Below, piece after piece: positions 38,643 through 47,770 of a stretch of 64,000 nucleotides of DNA; position 1 is the first letter of the stretch; each line of letters starts with the position of its first letter. The position numbers and the translations under genes are program-made. The DNA comes from Streptomyces sp. NBC_01260 (GTDB lineage: Bacteria > Actinomycetota > Actinomycetes > Streptomycetales > Streptomycetaceae): positions 7,068,001-7,132,000 of the forward strand of contig NZ_CP108464.1 of NCBI RefSeq assembly GCF_036226405.1, in the 5' to 3' direction. The notes under the pieces are model-generated. The model searched no databases. It was not told where the DNA came from and saw only the letters and a list, made by a program, of their open reading frames with translations.

Positions 38643-40183
38643 GCAGCATGGAACAGCACCCGGAGCCCCCGACCGAGCTGCGCCGCCCCGGGCGGTGGGT
38701 CGCGCTGTCCGTGCTCGTGCTCGCAGTGCTGCTGGTGGCCATCGACGCGACCGTGCTCGGCCTGGCGACCCCGTTCCTCAGTGAGGACCTGGAGCCCACC
38801 GGCACCCAGCTGCTCTGGATCGGTGACGTCTACTCCTTCGTCATCGCCGGACTCCTGGTCTCCATGGGCAGCCTCGGTGACCGCATCGGCCGCAAGAAGC
38901 TGCTGCTCTGCGGAGCCACCGCCTTCGGCCTGGTCTCGGTGCTCTGCGCCTATGCGCAGAGCGCCGAGATGATGATCCTGGCGCGGGCCCTGCTGGGCGT
39001 CGCCGGCGCCACTCTGATGCCGTCCACCCTCGCCCTGATCCGCAACATCTTCCACGACGCGCGCGAACGGAGCCTCGCCATCGGCATCTGGGGGGCGATG
39101 GCCTCGGCGGGTGCGGCGGTCGGCCCCGTCGTCGGCGGCTTCCTTCTGGAGCACTTCTGGTGGGGCTCGGTCTTCCTGATCAACCTGCCGGTCATGGCGG
39201 TGCTCGTCGTCGTCGGGATCAAGCTGATCCCCGAGTCGAAGAACCCCGCGCCCGGCCCGTGGGACGTGGTCAGCGTCGGCCTCTCGCTCGTCGGCATGAT
39301 CGGAGTCGTGTACGCCATCAAGGAGCTGGCGGCGCACGGAGGGAGCTGGCCGGTCGCGCTCGCGGGCATCGGGGGAGCGGCCGCGCTCGTCTGGTTCGTA
39401 CGCCGTCAGTTTCGGCTCCCCGCGCCGCTGCTGGACATGCGGCTCTTCCACCACCGGGGCTTCTCCGGCGCGGTGCTCGCCGATCTGCTGACCATCCTCG
39501 GGCTGTCCGGCCTGGTCTTCTTCCTCTCCCAGTTCCTGCAACTGGTCCAGGGGCGCGGACCGCTGGAGGCGGGACTCGCCGAACTGCCCGCGGCCGTCGG
39601 CGCGGTCACCGCGGGCCTGCTGGCCGGAGTCGTCGCCCGCCGCTTCTCGGTACGGTCCGTGGTGGCCGGGGGCCTCGCGGCGATCGGCCTGTCGCTGGCC
39701 GCGGTCGCCGCGATCCACAAGGACACCGCCTATCCGCTGATCGGCGCTCTCCTGCTGGTCGTGGGCGTGGGCGCGGGCTTCGCCTTCACGGTGACCTCCG
39801 ACGTGATCCTCTCCAGCGTCCCGAAGGAGCACGCGGGCTCCGCGTCCGCGGTCTCCGAGACGGCGTACGAGCTCGGAGCCGCTCTCGGCATCGCCCTGCT
39901 CGGCTCCATCGTCACCGGGGTCTACCAGGACTTCGCCACTCCGGCGGGGGTACCGGCTCCCACCTCGTCGGCCGCCCACGAATCACTGGGCGGCGCCGTC
40001 GAAGCGGCCAAGACGCTCACGGAGCAGCAGGGGACCGCCCTGGTCTCCGCCGCCCAGGACGCGTTCGTCGAGGGGCTGCGGCTCGCCTCGGCCGTCGGCG
40101 CGGCCGTCCTGCTGGCGACGGCGGTCGCGGCCTGGTTCCTGCTGCGCGGCCAGGAGCTCGAGGAAGGCATCGTGCACGACTAG
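38639..40183 (+). CDS. MFS exporter, DHA2 (14-helix) family
   Basis: 514 residues with about fourteen hydrophobic segments, typical of QacA/SmvA-like drug:proton antiporters. Motif A between helices 2 and 3 is GSLGDRIGRKK. Motif C-like glycines lie in SAGAAVGPVVGGFLLE. IDATVLGLATPFL in helix 1 is the DHA2 signature region (usually D-x-T-x-x-N-V-A-L-P). It is coupled to the TetR gene by ATGA overlap. A 23-bp terminator stem follows. Confidence 0.9.
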   Translation: MSSMEQHPEPPTELRRPGRWVALSVLVLAVLLVAIDATVLGLATPFLSEDLEPTGTQLLWIGDVYSFVIAGLLVSMGSLGDRIGRKKLLLCGATAFGLVSVLCAYAQSAEMMILARALLGVAGATLMPSTLALIRNIFHDARERSLAIGIWGAMASAGAAVGPVVGGFLLEHFWWGSVFLINLPVMAVLVVVGIKLIPESKNPAPGPWDVVSVGLSLVGMIGVVYAIKELAAHGGSWPVALAGIGGAAALVWFVRRQFRLPAPLLDMRLFHHRGFSGAVLADLLTILGLSGLVFFLSQFLQLVQGRGPLEAGLAELPAAVGAVTAGLLAGVVARRFSVRSVVAGGLAAIGLSLAAVAAIHKDTAYPLIGALLLVVGVGAGFAFTVTSDVILSSVPKEHAGSASAVSETAYELGAALGIALLGSIVTGVYQDFATPAGVPAPTSSAAHESLGGAVEAAKTLTEQQGTALVSAAQDAFVEGLRLASAVGAAVLLATAVAAWFLLRGQELEEGIVHD

Positions 40184-40241
40184 GGCGGGTCCGCATACGT
40201 CCCGCCCGGCCCGGCCGCCCCTGGGCCGGACGGGTGGAACC

Positions 40242-40294
40242 GACATGTGGAAGGGCCCGTACCCCCAACCGGGGTACGGGCCCTTCCACATGTC
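40242..40294. terminator. Very long perfect terminator stem
   Basis: A 24-bp perfect stem (40242-40265 with 40271-40294) with a 5-nt loop lies between the convergent MFS and acyltransferase genes and probably serves both. Confidence 0.9.
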
Positions 40295-40317
40295 CTCGAC
40301 GCGTTGCCCGCGTCGGC

Positions 40318-40989
40318 TCAGGCGGCCTTGGCCTTCGTCGCATACATGTCGACATACTCCTGGCCGGACAGCCGCATCACCTCGGCCATCACGGAGTCCG
40401 TCACCGCCCGCAGCACATAGCGGTCGCGGTCCATGCCCTCGTAGCGGGAGAACTCCATCGGCTCACCGAAACGGACCGTGACCTTGCCCGGCCGGGGCAC
40501 ACCGGAGCCGCCCGGCTGGAGCTTGTCCGTACCGATCATCGCGAACGGCACGACCGGCGCACCCGTCATCAGCGTCAGCCGCGCGATGCCCGTACGGCCC
40601 CGGTAGAGACGGCCGTCGGGAGAGCGGGTCCCCTCCGGGTAGATCGCGAAGGCCTTGCCCTCCTCCAGCACCCGACGGCCCGTCATCAGCGCCGCGACAC
40701 CACCGCGGCCGCCGTCCCGGTCCACCGGGATCATGCCGACGCCGGTGAAGAACCAGGCCATCAGGCGGCCCTTGAGGCCCTTGCCCGTGACGTACGCGTC
40801 CTTGCCGATGAAGAACACCGGACGGTCGCAGCAGATCGGCATGATCATCGAGTCGATGAACGTGAGGTGGTTTCCCGCGAGGATCACCGGCCCGGATCCC
40901 GGAATGTTCTCGATGCCTTCCATCCGCGGCCGGAACATCAGGCGCAGGATCGGTCCGAGCACTGCCTTGATGAGTGCGAGTCGGGACAA
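40318..40989 (-). CDS. 1-acyl-sn-glycerol-3-phosphate acyltransferase (PlsC family)
   Basis: About 223 residues. The PlsC motifs are in order: NHLTFID (H-x4-D catalytic pair), VGMIPVDRDGG, AIYPEGTRSPDG and VPFAMIGTDKL. It transfers a fatty acyl group to lysophosphatidate on the way to membrane phospholipids. The TTG at 40989 is proposed as start because GGAGG lies about 6 bases upstream and the conserved protein begins there. In-frame ATGs further upstream add unconserved sequence. Confidence 0.88.
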   Translation of the reverse strand: MSRLALIKAVLGPILRLMFRPRMEGIENIPGSGPVILAGNHLTFIDSMIMPICCDRPVFFIGKDAYVTGKGLKGRLMAWFFTGVGMIPVDRDGGRGGVAALMTGRRVLEEGKAFAIYPEGTRSPDGRLYRGRTGIARLTLMTGAPVVPFAMIGTDKLQPGGSGVPRPGKVTVRFGEPMEFSRYEGMDRDRYVLRAVTDSVMAEVMRLSGQEYVDMYATKAKAA

Positions 40990-41221
40990 CGGTTCCTCCG
41001 GTGTAGTGGCCGGGCCGGCCGAGCGACGGATTGAGCGGTCCATGCAGGTGAGGACGATACTCGCGGGTACTCGCTGATCGCACATCGGGTACACGCGGTG
41101 GATACACAGTGTTGACGTGTGTTTGCGCCATGTTGGTCCAGCTGCCGCCGTCCGGACCGCCACGCTGCCTACGCTCGGGCCTCGCTCGACAGGTGCGGGA
41201 CATCATATGCGAGGAGCATTC

Positions 41222-42394
41222 ATGACAGAGCGTGTGCAGGCCATTCCCGGACGACGGGCCGTCATGGGCGTGGGAGCCGCGGTACTCGGTACCGCGGCCA
41301 TCGGCCTGACCGGCACGGCGCGGGCCGCCGGGACCACCGTGGAACGGTCCGGCGGCCACGGCGGTTCCGGACACCGCCTCGACCTGCCGGTGCCGACCGT
41401 CATCGGGCACCGGGGCACCAGCGGATACCGCCCCGAGCACACGCTCGGCTCGTACCAGCTGGCCCTCGACATGGGCGCGCACATCATCGAGCAGGACCTG
41501 GTGCCGACCAGGGACGGCCACCTCGTCTGCCGTCACGAGAACGACATCACCGCCACCACCGACGTCTCCGCCCACCCCGAGTTCGCCAGCCGCAGGACCA
41601 CGAAGACGGTCGACGGCGTCCCGCTCACCGGCTGGTTCACCGAGGACTTCACCCTCGCCGAACTGAAGACGCTGCGCGCCAAGGAGCGCATCCCGGGCAA
41701 CCGCCAGAAGAACACCCTGTACGACGGCCGCTGGGAGATCCCCACCTTCGAGGAGGTCCTGCGCTGGGCCGACCGCGAGGGCCGCAGGCGCGGAAAGCCG
41801 GTCTGGCTGTACGTCGAGACCAAGCACCCCACCTACTTCCGCGGCCTCGGCCTCGGGCTGGAGGAACCGCTCGTCAAGCTGCTGCGCCGCTACAACCGCC
41901 ACCGCGCGCAGTCGCCGCTCATCCTCCAGTCCTTCGAGCCCAGCAGCATCCAGCGGCTGTCGAAGCTCGTCGCCACTCCGCGCGTCGTCCTGCTCTCGGG
42001 CGCCGGGACCCAGCCCTGGGACCTCAAGGCGAGCGGAGACCCGCGCACCACCGACGACCTGGTGAAGCCCGCGGGCCTGAAGTGGATGGCGTCCTTCGCC
42101 CAGGGCATCGGCCCCACCCTGGACCTGATCATCCCCAAGGACGGCTCCGGCAGGCTCGCCGAGCCCACCACCCTGGTACGCGACGCGCACGCCCAGGGGC
42201 TGATCCTGCACCCGTACACGATGCGCAACGAGAACACCTTCCTGCCCGCCGACTTCCGGCGCGGTACGGACCCCAACGCGTACGGCGACGCGTTCGGCGC
42301 CTTCGCCGCGTACTTCGCGACGGGCATCGACGGGATCTTCTCCGACAACCCGGACACGGCGCTGCTCGCGGCGGCGGACTTCGCGGGCAAGTAG
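41222..42394 (+). CDS. Secreted glycerophosphodiester phosphodiesterase
   Basis: 390 residues. A Tat-type signal (PGRRAVMGVGAAVLGTAAIG) leads to an ARA-A cleavage region, so it is exported. The GDPD domain starts VIGHRGTSGYRPEHTLGSY (catalytic His-Arg with Glu), followed by IIEQDLVPTRDGHLVCRHEN with the second His and metal-binding Glu and Asp. It hydrolyses glycerophosphodiesters to glycerol-3-phosphate. GAGGAG five bases before the ATG at 41222 supports this start over an ATG five codons earlier. A role in phosphate or glycerol scavenging is likely. Confidence 0.92.
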   Translation: MTERVQAIPGRRAVMGVGAAVLGTAAIGLTGTARAAGTTVERSGGHGGSGHRLDLPVPTVIGHRGTSGYRPEHTLGSYQLALDMGAHIIEQDLVPTRDGHLVCRHENDITATTDVSAHPEFASRRTTKTVDGVPLTGWFTEDFTLAELKTLRAKERIPGNRQKNTLYDGRWEIPTFEEVLRWADREGRRRGKPVWLYVETKHPTYFRGLGLGLEEPLVKLLRRYNRHRAQSPLILQSFEPSSIQRLSKLVATPRVVLLSGAGTQPWDLKASGDPRTTDDLVKPAGLKWMASFAQGIGPTLDLIIPKDGSGRLAEPTTLVRDAHAQGLILHPYTMRNENTFLPADFRRGTDPNAYGDAFGAFAAYFATGIDGIFSDNPDTALLAAADFAGK

Positions 42395-42521
42395 CGCGCC
42401 CGCCCCGGGCGATGGCCGTCGGGGGCACGGTCCCGTCAGCAACCGGCCGGGGCGTGCCCCGGTCGGGTGGTGCTCCACCGGTTCGGCAACCGGTCGGCGC
42501 GGAAGCGCGTCGGGTGGGTGC

Positions 42522-43088
42522 ATGACGCTTCTCGATCTTCCCGCGGCGCTGCCCACGCAGGCCCCGGCGGCCGTCGTCCGGACCCTGTATCCGCTGGTCA
42601 GCGCCGAGGCCGGCGCCGAAGCGGCGGCCTCGGCCACCGGCGCCGCCGTCGACCCCGCCGACCTCGAACAGGCCGTCTGGCTACGTCTGCTGGAGCGGCT
42701 GCCGGAGCAGGGGCCGCCGGCCGACGCCGCCCGCTGGGTGCGGGACACCGTGCGGGGGGAGGCCCGCCGGGCCCGCCGCACCGCCCGGCACGAACGGCCC
42801 TACCGTGACGAGACCGCCCCCGATCCGGCCGGCTGCCCCGAGCGGGCGTTCGCCGGCGCCGACGAACGCCGGGTGCTGCGCGCGGCGGTGGACCGGCTCC
42901 CCGCCCGCTGCGCACGCCTGCTGAGCGCGATGCTCGCCCCGAGCGATCCCACCTACCGCGAGATCGCAGGGGAGTTGGGTATGTCACAGGGGAGTTTGGG
43001 CCCGATCCGTTCCCGATGCCTTGGATGTCTGCGCAGAATGCTGGCGGCGGAGGTTGTAGCTCCTGAACTGCGGGGAAAGGAGCGGTAG
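42522..43088 (+). CDS. Sigma-70 family RNA polymerase sigma factor
   Basis: 188 residues. The C-terminal third is a clear sigma region 4: LPARCARLLSAMLAPSDPTYREIAGELGMSQGSLGPIRSRCLGCLRRML. The N-terminal region 2 is weak (DLEQAVWLRLLERLP), so the protein is an atypical ECF-like factor. Unlike most ECF genes it has no anti-sigma gene next to it. The following GNAT gene is only about 40 bp away and may be co-transcribed. Confidence 0.82.
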   Translation: MTLLDLPAALPTQAPAAVVRTLYPLVSAEAGAEAAASATGAAVDPADLEQAVWLRLLERLPEQGPPADAARWVRDTVRGEARRARRTARHERPYRDETAPDPAGCPERAFAGADERRVLRAAVDRLPARCARLLSAMLAPSDPTYREIAGELGMSQGSLGPIRSRCLGCLRRMLAAEVVAPELRGKER

Positions 43089-43125
43089 ACAACCGGCGGA
43101 TCAGATGAGCGGGAGGCGTGCGCGG

Positions 43126-43629
43126 ATGGGCATGAGCGTGATCATCTCGGCGGCAGACACACAGGACGCCGAGCAGATCTTGAAACTCCAGTACCTCTGT
43201 TTTCAGAGTGAGGCGGAGCTGTACGGGAACTACCGGATCGACCCGCTCGTCGAGACCCTCGACTCGCTGCGCGCCGAAATCGCCACGGCCCTGGTGTTCG
43301 TGGCCCGGCTCGGTGAGGAAGTCGTCGGTTCGGTACGGGGATCAGCGGATCAGGACGGCATCGGGCAGATCGGGCGGCTCTGCGTCCACCCCAGGCTCCA
43401 GGGGCACGGTCTGGGCGCCCGGCTGCTGCGGGCGGCGGAGTCCGGCCTCGCCGGCCAGCGGTCGGCCACCCGCTTCCGGCTGCACACCGGACACCTCAGC
43501 GAGAGCAATCTGCGGCTCTACCGCCGGGCCGGCTACGCCCCCGTGGGCAACGCCACCGGCCAGGACGGTGTGCGGATGATCCTGCTGGAGAAGGAGGCCT
43601 CGGCCGCCGAGTACGTGACCAGCGCCTGA
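43126..43629 (+). CDS. GNAT family N-acetyltransferase
   Basis: 167 residues. Motif A is LCVHPRLQGHGLGARLLRAAE, and the closing helix/strand is RLYRRAGYAPVGNATG. The start is uncertain: ATG 43126 has GGGAGG nine bases upstream, and ATG 43132 is also possible. It follows the sigma factor gene closely. Substrate unknown. Confidence 0.85.
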   Translation: MGMSVIISAADTQDAEQILKLQYLCFQSEAELYGNYRIDPLVETLDSLRAEIATALVFVARLGEEVVGSVRGSADQDGIGQIGRLCVHPRLQGHGLGARLLRAAESGLAGQRSATRFRLHTGHLSESNLRLYRRAGYAPVGNATGQDGVRMILLEKEASAAEYVTSA

Positions 43630-43642
43630 CTCCGTCCGGCGG

Positions 43643-44080
43643 CTACGCGGTCCTCGCGCGGCGCAGCCAGATCATCCCGGTGACCGGCAGGATCACCGGG
43701 ATGAGCAGGTAGCCCGCGCCGAAGTCCGACCAGACGGTGGCGTCCGCGAACGCGGAAGGGTCGGCCAGCGTCCACGTCCCCACGATCAGTACCCCGGCGA
43801 GTTCGGCGGCGCAGCACACCAGCGCCGTCCTGCGCGCCTTCTCCCCGCCGCGCACCAGTGAATACGTGATGAAGCCGTAGACGAGCGCGGCGACGGCCGA
43901 CAGCACATAGGCGAGCGGCGCCTTCCCGAAGTCCAGGATCATCTGGACGATCGAACGGGACGCCGCCGCCACGGTGAACACGCCGTAGAACCAGACCAGT
44001 ACCCGGCCCGGACCGGTGCCGAGGTCGAAGGGCTGCTTCTCGCCGGTGGCTGCCGCGGGGGTGCGATCGGTGTCGGTCAC
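43643..44080 (-). CDS. Four-helix membrane protein
   Basis: 145 residues with about four hydrophobic segments: VLVWFYGVFTVAAASRS, LAYVLSAVAALVYGFITY, LVCCAAELAGVLIVGTW and GAGYLLIPVILPVTGMIWL. The N-terminal 25 residues are polar. GTG start two bases after the stop of the preceding membrane-protein gene, so the two are translationally coupled. I do not recognise a characterised family. Paired small membrane proteins suggest a complex. Confidence 0.75.
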   Translation of the reverse strand: MTDTDRTPAAATGEKQPFDLGTGPGRVLVWFYGVFTVAAASRSIVQMILDFGKAPLAYVLSAVAALVYGFITYSLVRGGEKARRTALVCCAAELAGVLIVGTWTLADPSAFADATVWSDFGAGYLLIPVILPVTGMIWLRRARTA

Positions 44081-44082
44081 GG

Positions 44083-44442
44083 TCAGTTTCCCCAGATGTC
44101 GTAGAGCCGTACTTCGAGAACGGCCAGTACGACCGCGCCCGCCGCCACCGTCACCGAACCCCACCGGGTCCGCTCGCTCAGCGACAGGAACCCCGCCGCC
44201 GGTACGGCGAGGAAGGCCCCGATCAGATACGCGATGAAGATGGTCATGCCCTGCTCCGGCCGCTGGCCGCGGGCCATCTGCACGATCCCCACCACCAGCT
44301 GGGCCAGCGCGAGCAGCGAGACCACGGCCATCCCGATGAAGTGCCAGTCCTTGGTCGGCTGGTCCCGGTAGGCGGCGAATCCGCACCAGGCGGCGAGGGC
44401 GAGGGCGGCCACGCCGACCGCGATCGTCAGGGCGTCAAGCAT
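44083..44442 (-). CDS. Small membrane protein, operon partner
   Basis: 119 residues, four hydrophobic segments (LTIAVGVAALALAAWCGF, IGMAVVSLLALAQLVVGIV, TIFIAYLIGAFLAVPAAGFLSL, VTVAAGAVVLAVLEV). There is no ribosome site before the ATG, but TACCCT at 44454-44449 lies 6 bp upstream, so the transcript is probably leaderless. The next gene starts 2 bp after its stop. Function unknown. Confidence 0.75.
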   Translation of the reverse strand: MLDALTIAVGVAALALAAWCGFAAYRDQPTKDWHFIGMAVVSLLALAQLVVGIVQMARGQRPEQGMTIFIAYLIGAFLAVPAAGFLSLSERTRWGSVTVAAGAVVLAVLEVRLYDIWGN

Positions 44443-44454
44443 GAGCCGAGGGTA

Positions 44455-44753
44455 TTACGGGCCGGGCCGCCCGCCGCGTGCGCCCCCGTACCTGGACGAC
44501 GGCGACCGGTGAACACGAAGCTCCACGCCGCCGCCCTGCCGCGCGAGCACCGTGGCCTTGGCCACAGACCACGAGCGGCCCGGACCGGTGGCCGACGGGG
44601 TCACCGAGGGCCCACCCCTTGTATCGGTGCAGGTCACAGCGTTGGGTCTGGAAATCACGGTGGCCACGAAGGACGGGCTGGAACGTCATCCACGGTCGTC
44701 CGCTATTCGGACAACCGGTTCAGGCGGAACGTTACGTCTGTTTTACTTGGGAC
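44455..44753. other. Intergenic region upstream of the metNIQ leader, no gene seen
   Basis: About 300 bp with no frame showing motif, start and codon bias together. TTTACT at 44742-44747, six bases before the leader-peptide ATG, is a weak candidate -10 box. Confidence 0.4.
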
Positions 44754-44840
44754 ATGACCACGACGAGCAGCCGCATCCTTGCGACCGAGGCGATCACCAC
44801 GCCCGGTGCTCGTTGTATGTGTCGAATGCGCGCCTTCTGA
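44754..44840 (+). CDS. Putative Cys/Met leader peptide of metNIQ
   Basis: A 28-codon open frame begins MTTTSSRILATEA and ends ARCMCRMRAF-stop. Two Cys and two Met codons lie within the last eight codons, in front of a GC-rich leader of about 215 nt before metN. No Shine-Dalgarno site precedes it and a weak -10 (TTTACT) lies 6 bp upstream, so it may be read from the 5' end of the mRNA. Short, often leaderless, Cys-rich peptides control sulfur genes in actinobacteria by ribosome stalling. By analogy this one may sense Cys/Met supply. Confidence 0.6.
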   Translation: MTTTSSRILATEAITTPGARCMCRMRAF

Positions 44841-45055
44841 GGGCCCCCGCCTGAGCCTCGCGCCCCGAAGCGAGACCGAGCCCGAGCCGTCCGCACCCAG
44901 CGGAACGAGCCTGCCCCGGCACGCCGCCCCGCGGTCACGATCGCGCCGGGCCGGGCCGTGCCGAGATCCCCGCTCGAAACGTCCGATCGAACGTCCGAAC
45001 AGTCTCACCGGACGAATGCCCCGTGCCCGGCGGACACCGCGCCGCGCACTCGACA
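44841..45055 (+). promoter_or_regulatory. metNIQ leader, possible attenuator
   Basis: This 215-nt GC-rich leader separates the peptide stop from metN. It holds repeated complementary short blocks, for example GTCCGATCGAACGTCCG near 44980-45000, that could form alternative hairpins. I could not fold it, and no known riboswitch core was recognised by eye. Confidence 0.35.
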
Positions 45056-46144
45056 GTGACGGAAACCCCTGTGATCACCACTACGGGCCTCACGAAGGTC
45101 TACCAGTCGCGCGACCGTGAGACCACCGCTCTGGACGGCGTCGACCTGCATGTCCGCGAGGGCGAGGTGTACGGCGTCATCGGACAGAGCGGCGCCGGGA
45201 AATCATCCCTGATCCGCTGCGTCAACCTGCTGGAGCGCCCCACCTCGGGCACCGTGACCGTGGCCGGCCAGGACCTCACGGCCCTCGCGGGCCGGGGCCG
45301 CCGGGCAGGCAGGGAGCTGCGCGAGGCGCGCAGCCGCATCGGCATGGTCTTCCAGCACTTCAACCTGCTGGCCTCCCGCACCGTGCAGGGCAACGTCGAA
45401 CTCCCGCTGGAGATCCTCGGCGTCGCCGGCCGCGAACGGTCCCGCAAGGCCCTCGAACTCCTCGACCTGGTCGGCCTCGCCGACAAGGCCAAGGCGTACC
45501 CCGGCCAGCTCTCCGGCGGCCAGAAGCAGCGCGTCGGCATCGCCCGCGCACTCGCCGGCGACCCCAAGGTGCTGCTCTCCGACGAGGCGACCTCGGCGCT
45601 GGACCCCGAGACCACCCGCTCCATCCTCCAGCTGCTGCGCGACCTCAACCAGCAGCTCGGCCTCACCGTCCTGCTCATCACGCACGAGATGGATGTCGTC
45701 AAGACGGTCTGCGACTCCGCCGCGCTGATGCGCAGGGGCCGCATCGTCGAGTCCGGCACCGTGGGCGAACTGCTCGCCACCCCCGGCTCCGAACTCGCCC
45801 ATGAACTGTTCCCGGTCGGCGGCAGCGCCTCCGGTCCCGACCACACGGTCCTCGACGTCACCTTCCACGGCGAGGCCGCCGCCCGGCCGGTGATCTCGCA
45901 GCTCTCCCGCACGTACAACATCGACATCTCGATCCTGGGTGCCGCGATGGACACCGTCGGCGGCAAGCAGATCGGCCGGATGCGCATCGAGCTGCCCGGC
46001 CGGTTCGAGGAGAACGTCGTGCCCATCGGCTTCCTGCGCGAGCAGGGCCTGCAGGCCGAGCTCGTCGAGGACTCGGACAACACCGACTCCGCTCCCGCCC
46101 CCGCCCTGATTCCCGCACCGCTCACCAAGGAGGTGGCGAAGTGA
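45056..46144 (+). CDS. metN: Methionine ABC transporter ATP-binding protein
   Basis: About 362 residues. Walker A is GQSGAGKS at 43-50, the signature is LSGGQKQR, Walker B is VLLSDEATSALD and the switch His is in LLITHEMD. The C-terminal 90 residues (HTVLDVTFHGEAAARPVISQL, ending in REQGLQAELVED) are the NIL domain that binds methionine and shuts the transporter when the cell is replete. GTG 45056 is proposed. GTG 45071 is an alternative. The stop overlaps metI by GTGA. Confidence 0.94.
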   Translation: MTETPVITTTGLTKVYQSRDRETTALDGVDLHVREGEVYGVIGQSGAGKSSLIRCVNLLERPTSGTVTVAGQDLTALAGRGRRAGRELREARSRIGMVFQHFNLLASRTVQGNVELPLEILGVAGRERSRKALELLDLVGLADKAKAYPGQLSGGQKQRVGIARALAGDPKVLLSDEATSALDPETTRSILQLLRDLNQQLGLTVLLITHEMDVVKTVCDSAALMRRGRIVESGTVGELLATPGSELAHELFPVGGSASGPDHTVLDVTFHGEAAARPVISQLSRTYNIDISILGAAMDTVGGKQIGRMRIELPGRFEENVVPIGFLREQGLQAELVEDSDNTDSAPAPALIPAPLTKEVAK

Positions 46145-46812
46145 CCTGGTCCGAAATGCAGCCGCTGCTGACGCAGGGCACCGTCGACACCCTTTACATG
46201 GTGCTGTGGTCCGCGGTCGTCACCGTCCTGGTCGGACTGCCGCTCGGCGTCCTGCTCGTCCTCACCGACAAGGGCGGCCTGCTGCGGAACACCCCGGTGA
46301 ACAAGGTCATCGGCGCGATCGTGAACATCGGCCGCTCGCTGCCGTTCATCATCCTGCTGATCGCCCTGATCCCCTTCACCACCTGGGTCGTCGGCACCTT
46401 CATCGGCCCGACCGCGATGATCGTGCCACTCGCCGTCGGGGCCATCCCGTTCTTCGCCCGGCTCGTCGAGACGGCGGTCCGCGAGGTCGACCACGGGCTC
46501 GTCGAGGCCGTCCAGTCCATGGGCGGATCCATCCCGACGATCGTCCGCAAGGTCCTGCTGCCGCAGGCGCTGCCGTCCCTCGTCTCCGGCGTCACCACCA
46601 CCGTCATCGTGCTCATCGGCTACTCCGCGATGGCCGGCGCGGTCGGCGGCGAGGGGCTCGGCTCCAAGGCCGTCACCTACGGATTCCAGCGCTTCGACAA
46701 CCAGTTCATGCTCATCACCGTCGCGCTGCTGATCGTCATCGTGACCGTGATCCAGCTGATCGGCGACGGAGCCGTACGCCTGCTGGCCCGCCGCGGCCGC
46801 ACCACCTCCTGA
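46141..46812 (+). CDS. metI: Methionine ABC transporter permease
   Basis: 223 residues with five hydrophobic helices and the EAA loop VEAVQSMGGSIPTIVRKVLLPQALP that docks on MetN. The binding-protein-dependent permease length and order are typical of D-methionine/methionine uptake systems. GTG start overlapping the metN stop. Confidence 0.94.
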   Translation: MTWSEMQPLLTQGTVDTLYMVLWSAVVTVLVGLPLGVLLVLTDKGGLLRNTPVNKVIGAIVNIGRSLPFIILLIALIPFTTWVVGTFIGPTAMIVPLAVGAIPFFARLVETAVREVDHGLVEAVQSMGGSIPTIVRKVLLPQALPSLVSGVTTTVIVLIGYSAMAGAVGGEGLGSKAVTYGFQRFDNQFMLITVALLIVIVTVIQLIGDGAVRLLARRGRTTS

Positions 46813-46884
46813 GACTTCTCCTCCCCACAGCCCGCACTCCTTGTCCGGGCGTACCACCATCACCATCCGAAAGAGGCACTCTTC

Positions 46885-47751
46885 GTGCGCAAGAACATCA
46901 AGATCACCGCAGCTGCCGCCGCCACCGCCGCCCTCGCCTTCGGCCTCACCGCCTGCGGTACGGACTCCGACCCGGCGTCCAAGGGCGAGACCGGCGCCAA
47001 GGCCGACACCTCCAAGGCCCTCGTCGTCGCCGCGTCCCCGACGCCGCACGCCGACATCCTGAACTTCGTCAAGAAGAACCTGGCGGACAAGGCCGGTCTC
47101 AAGCTGGAGGTCAAGGAGTTCACGGACTACGTCCTGCCGAACACCGCCACCGAAACCGGCCAGGTCGACGCCAACTTCTTCCAGCACCAGCCCTACCTCG
47201 ACGACTTCAACAAGAAGAACAACACCCATCTGGTCTCCGTCGGCACCGTGCACCTGGAGCCCCTTGGTCTCTACTCCAAGAAGGTCAAGGACCTGGGCGA
47301 CATCAAGTCCGGCCAGACCATCGCCGTACCGAACGACACCACCAACGAGGGCCGCGCACTCCAGCTGCTCGCGGGCAACGGCCTGATCACCCTCAAGGAC
47401 GGCGTCGGCACCAGCGCCAAGCTGAGCGACATCACCGACAAGAAGGGTCTCAAGTTCAAGGAGCTGGAGGCCGCAACCGTCCCCCGCGCCCTGAACGACG
47501 TCGACGCCGCCGTCATCAACGGCAACTACGCCATCGAGGCCAAGCTCAAGCCGGCCAAGGACGCCCTGGCGCTCGAAAAGGCCGACGGCAACCCGTACGC
47601 CAACATCGTCGCCGTGAAGAAGGGCAACGAGCAGGACGCCCGCGTCCAGAAGCTCGTGAAGCTCCTCCACTCCGACGAGGTCAAGAAGTTCCTCGAGGAC
47701 AGCTACCAGGGGTCGGTCATCCCGGCCTTCGGTTCCGCAGCCAAGTCCTGA
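46885..47751 (+). CDS. metQ: Methionine-binding lipoprotein
   Basis: 288 residues. The lipoprotein signal ends in the lipobox LTAC (Cys about residue 25). The NlpA/MetQ fold follows: LVVAASPTPHADILNFVKK, QVDANFFQHQPYLDDFNKKN, VPNDTTNEGRALQLLA and VPRALNDVDAAVINGNYA. It captures methionine outside the membrane for MetNI. GTG start. A terminator follows the stop. Confidence 0.94.
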   Translation: MRKNIKITAAAAATAALAFGLTACGTDSDPASKGETGAKADTSKALVVAASPTPHADILNFVKKNLADKAGLKLEVKEFTDYVLPNTATETGQVDANFFQHQPYLDDFNKKNNTHLVSVGTVHLEPLGLYSKKVKDLGDIKSGQTIAVPNDTTNEGRALQLLAGNGLITLKDGVGTSAKLSDITDKKGLKFKELEAATVPRALNDVDAAVINGNYAIEAKLKPAKDALALEKADGNPYANIVAVKKGNEQDARVQKLVKLLHSDEVKKFLEDSYQGSVIPAFGSAAKS

Positions 47752-47770
47752 CCCCCGCACGGCACTTGCC

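Noticed and set aside
44841..45055. SAM or cobalamin riboswitch upstream of metNIQ
   Set aside because: No recognisable conserved core of either class by eye; leader-peptide attenuation fits better, but a covariance-model search would decide.
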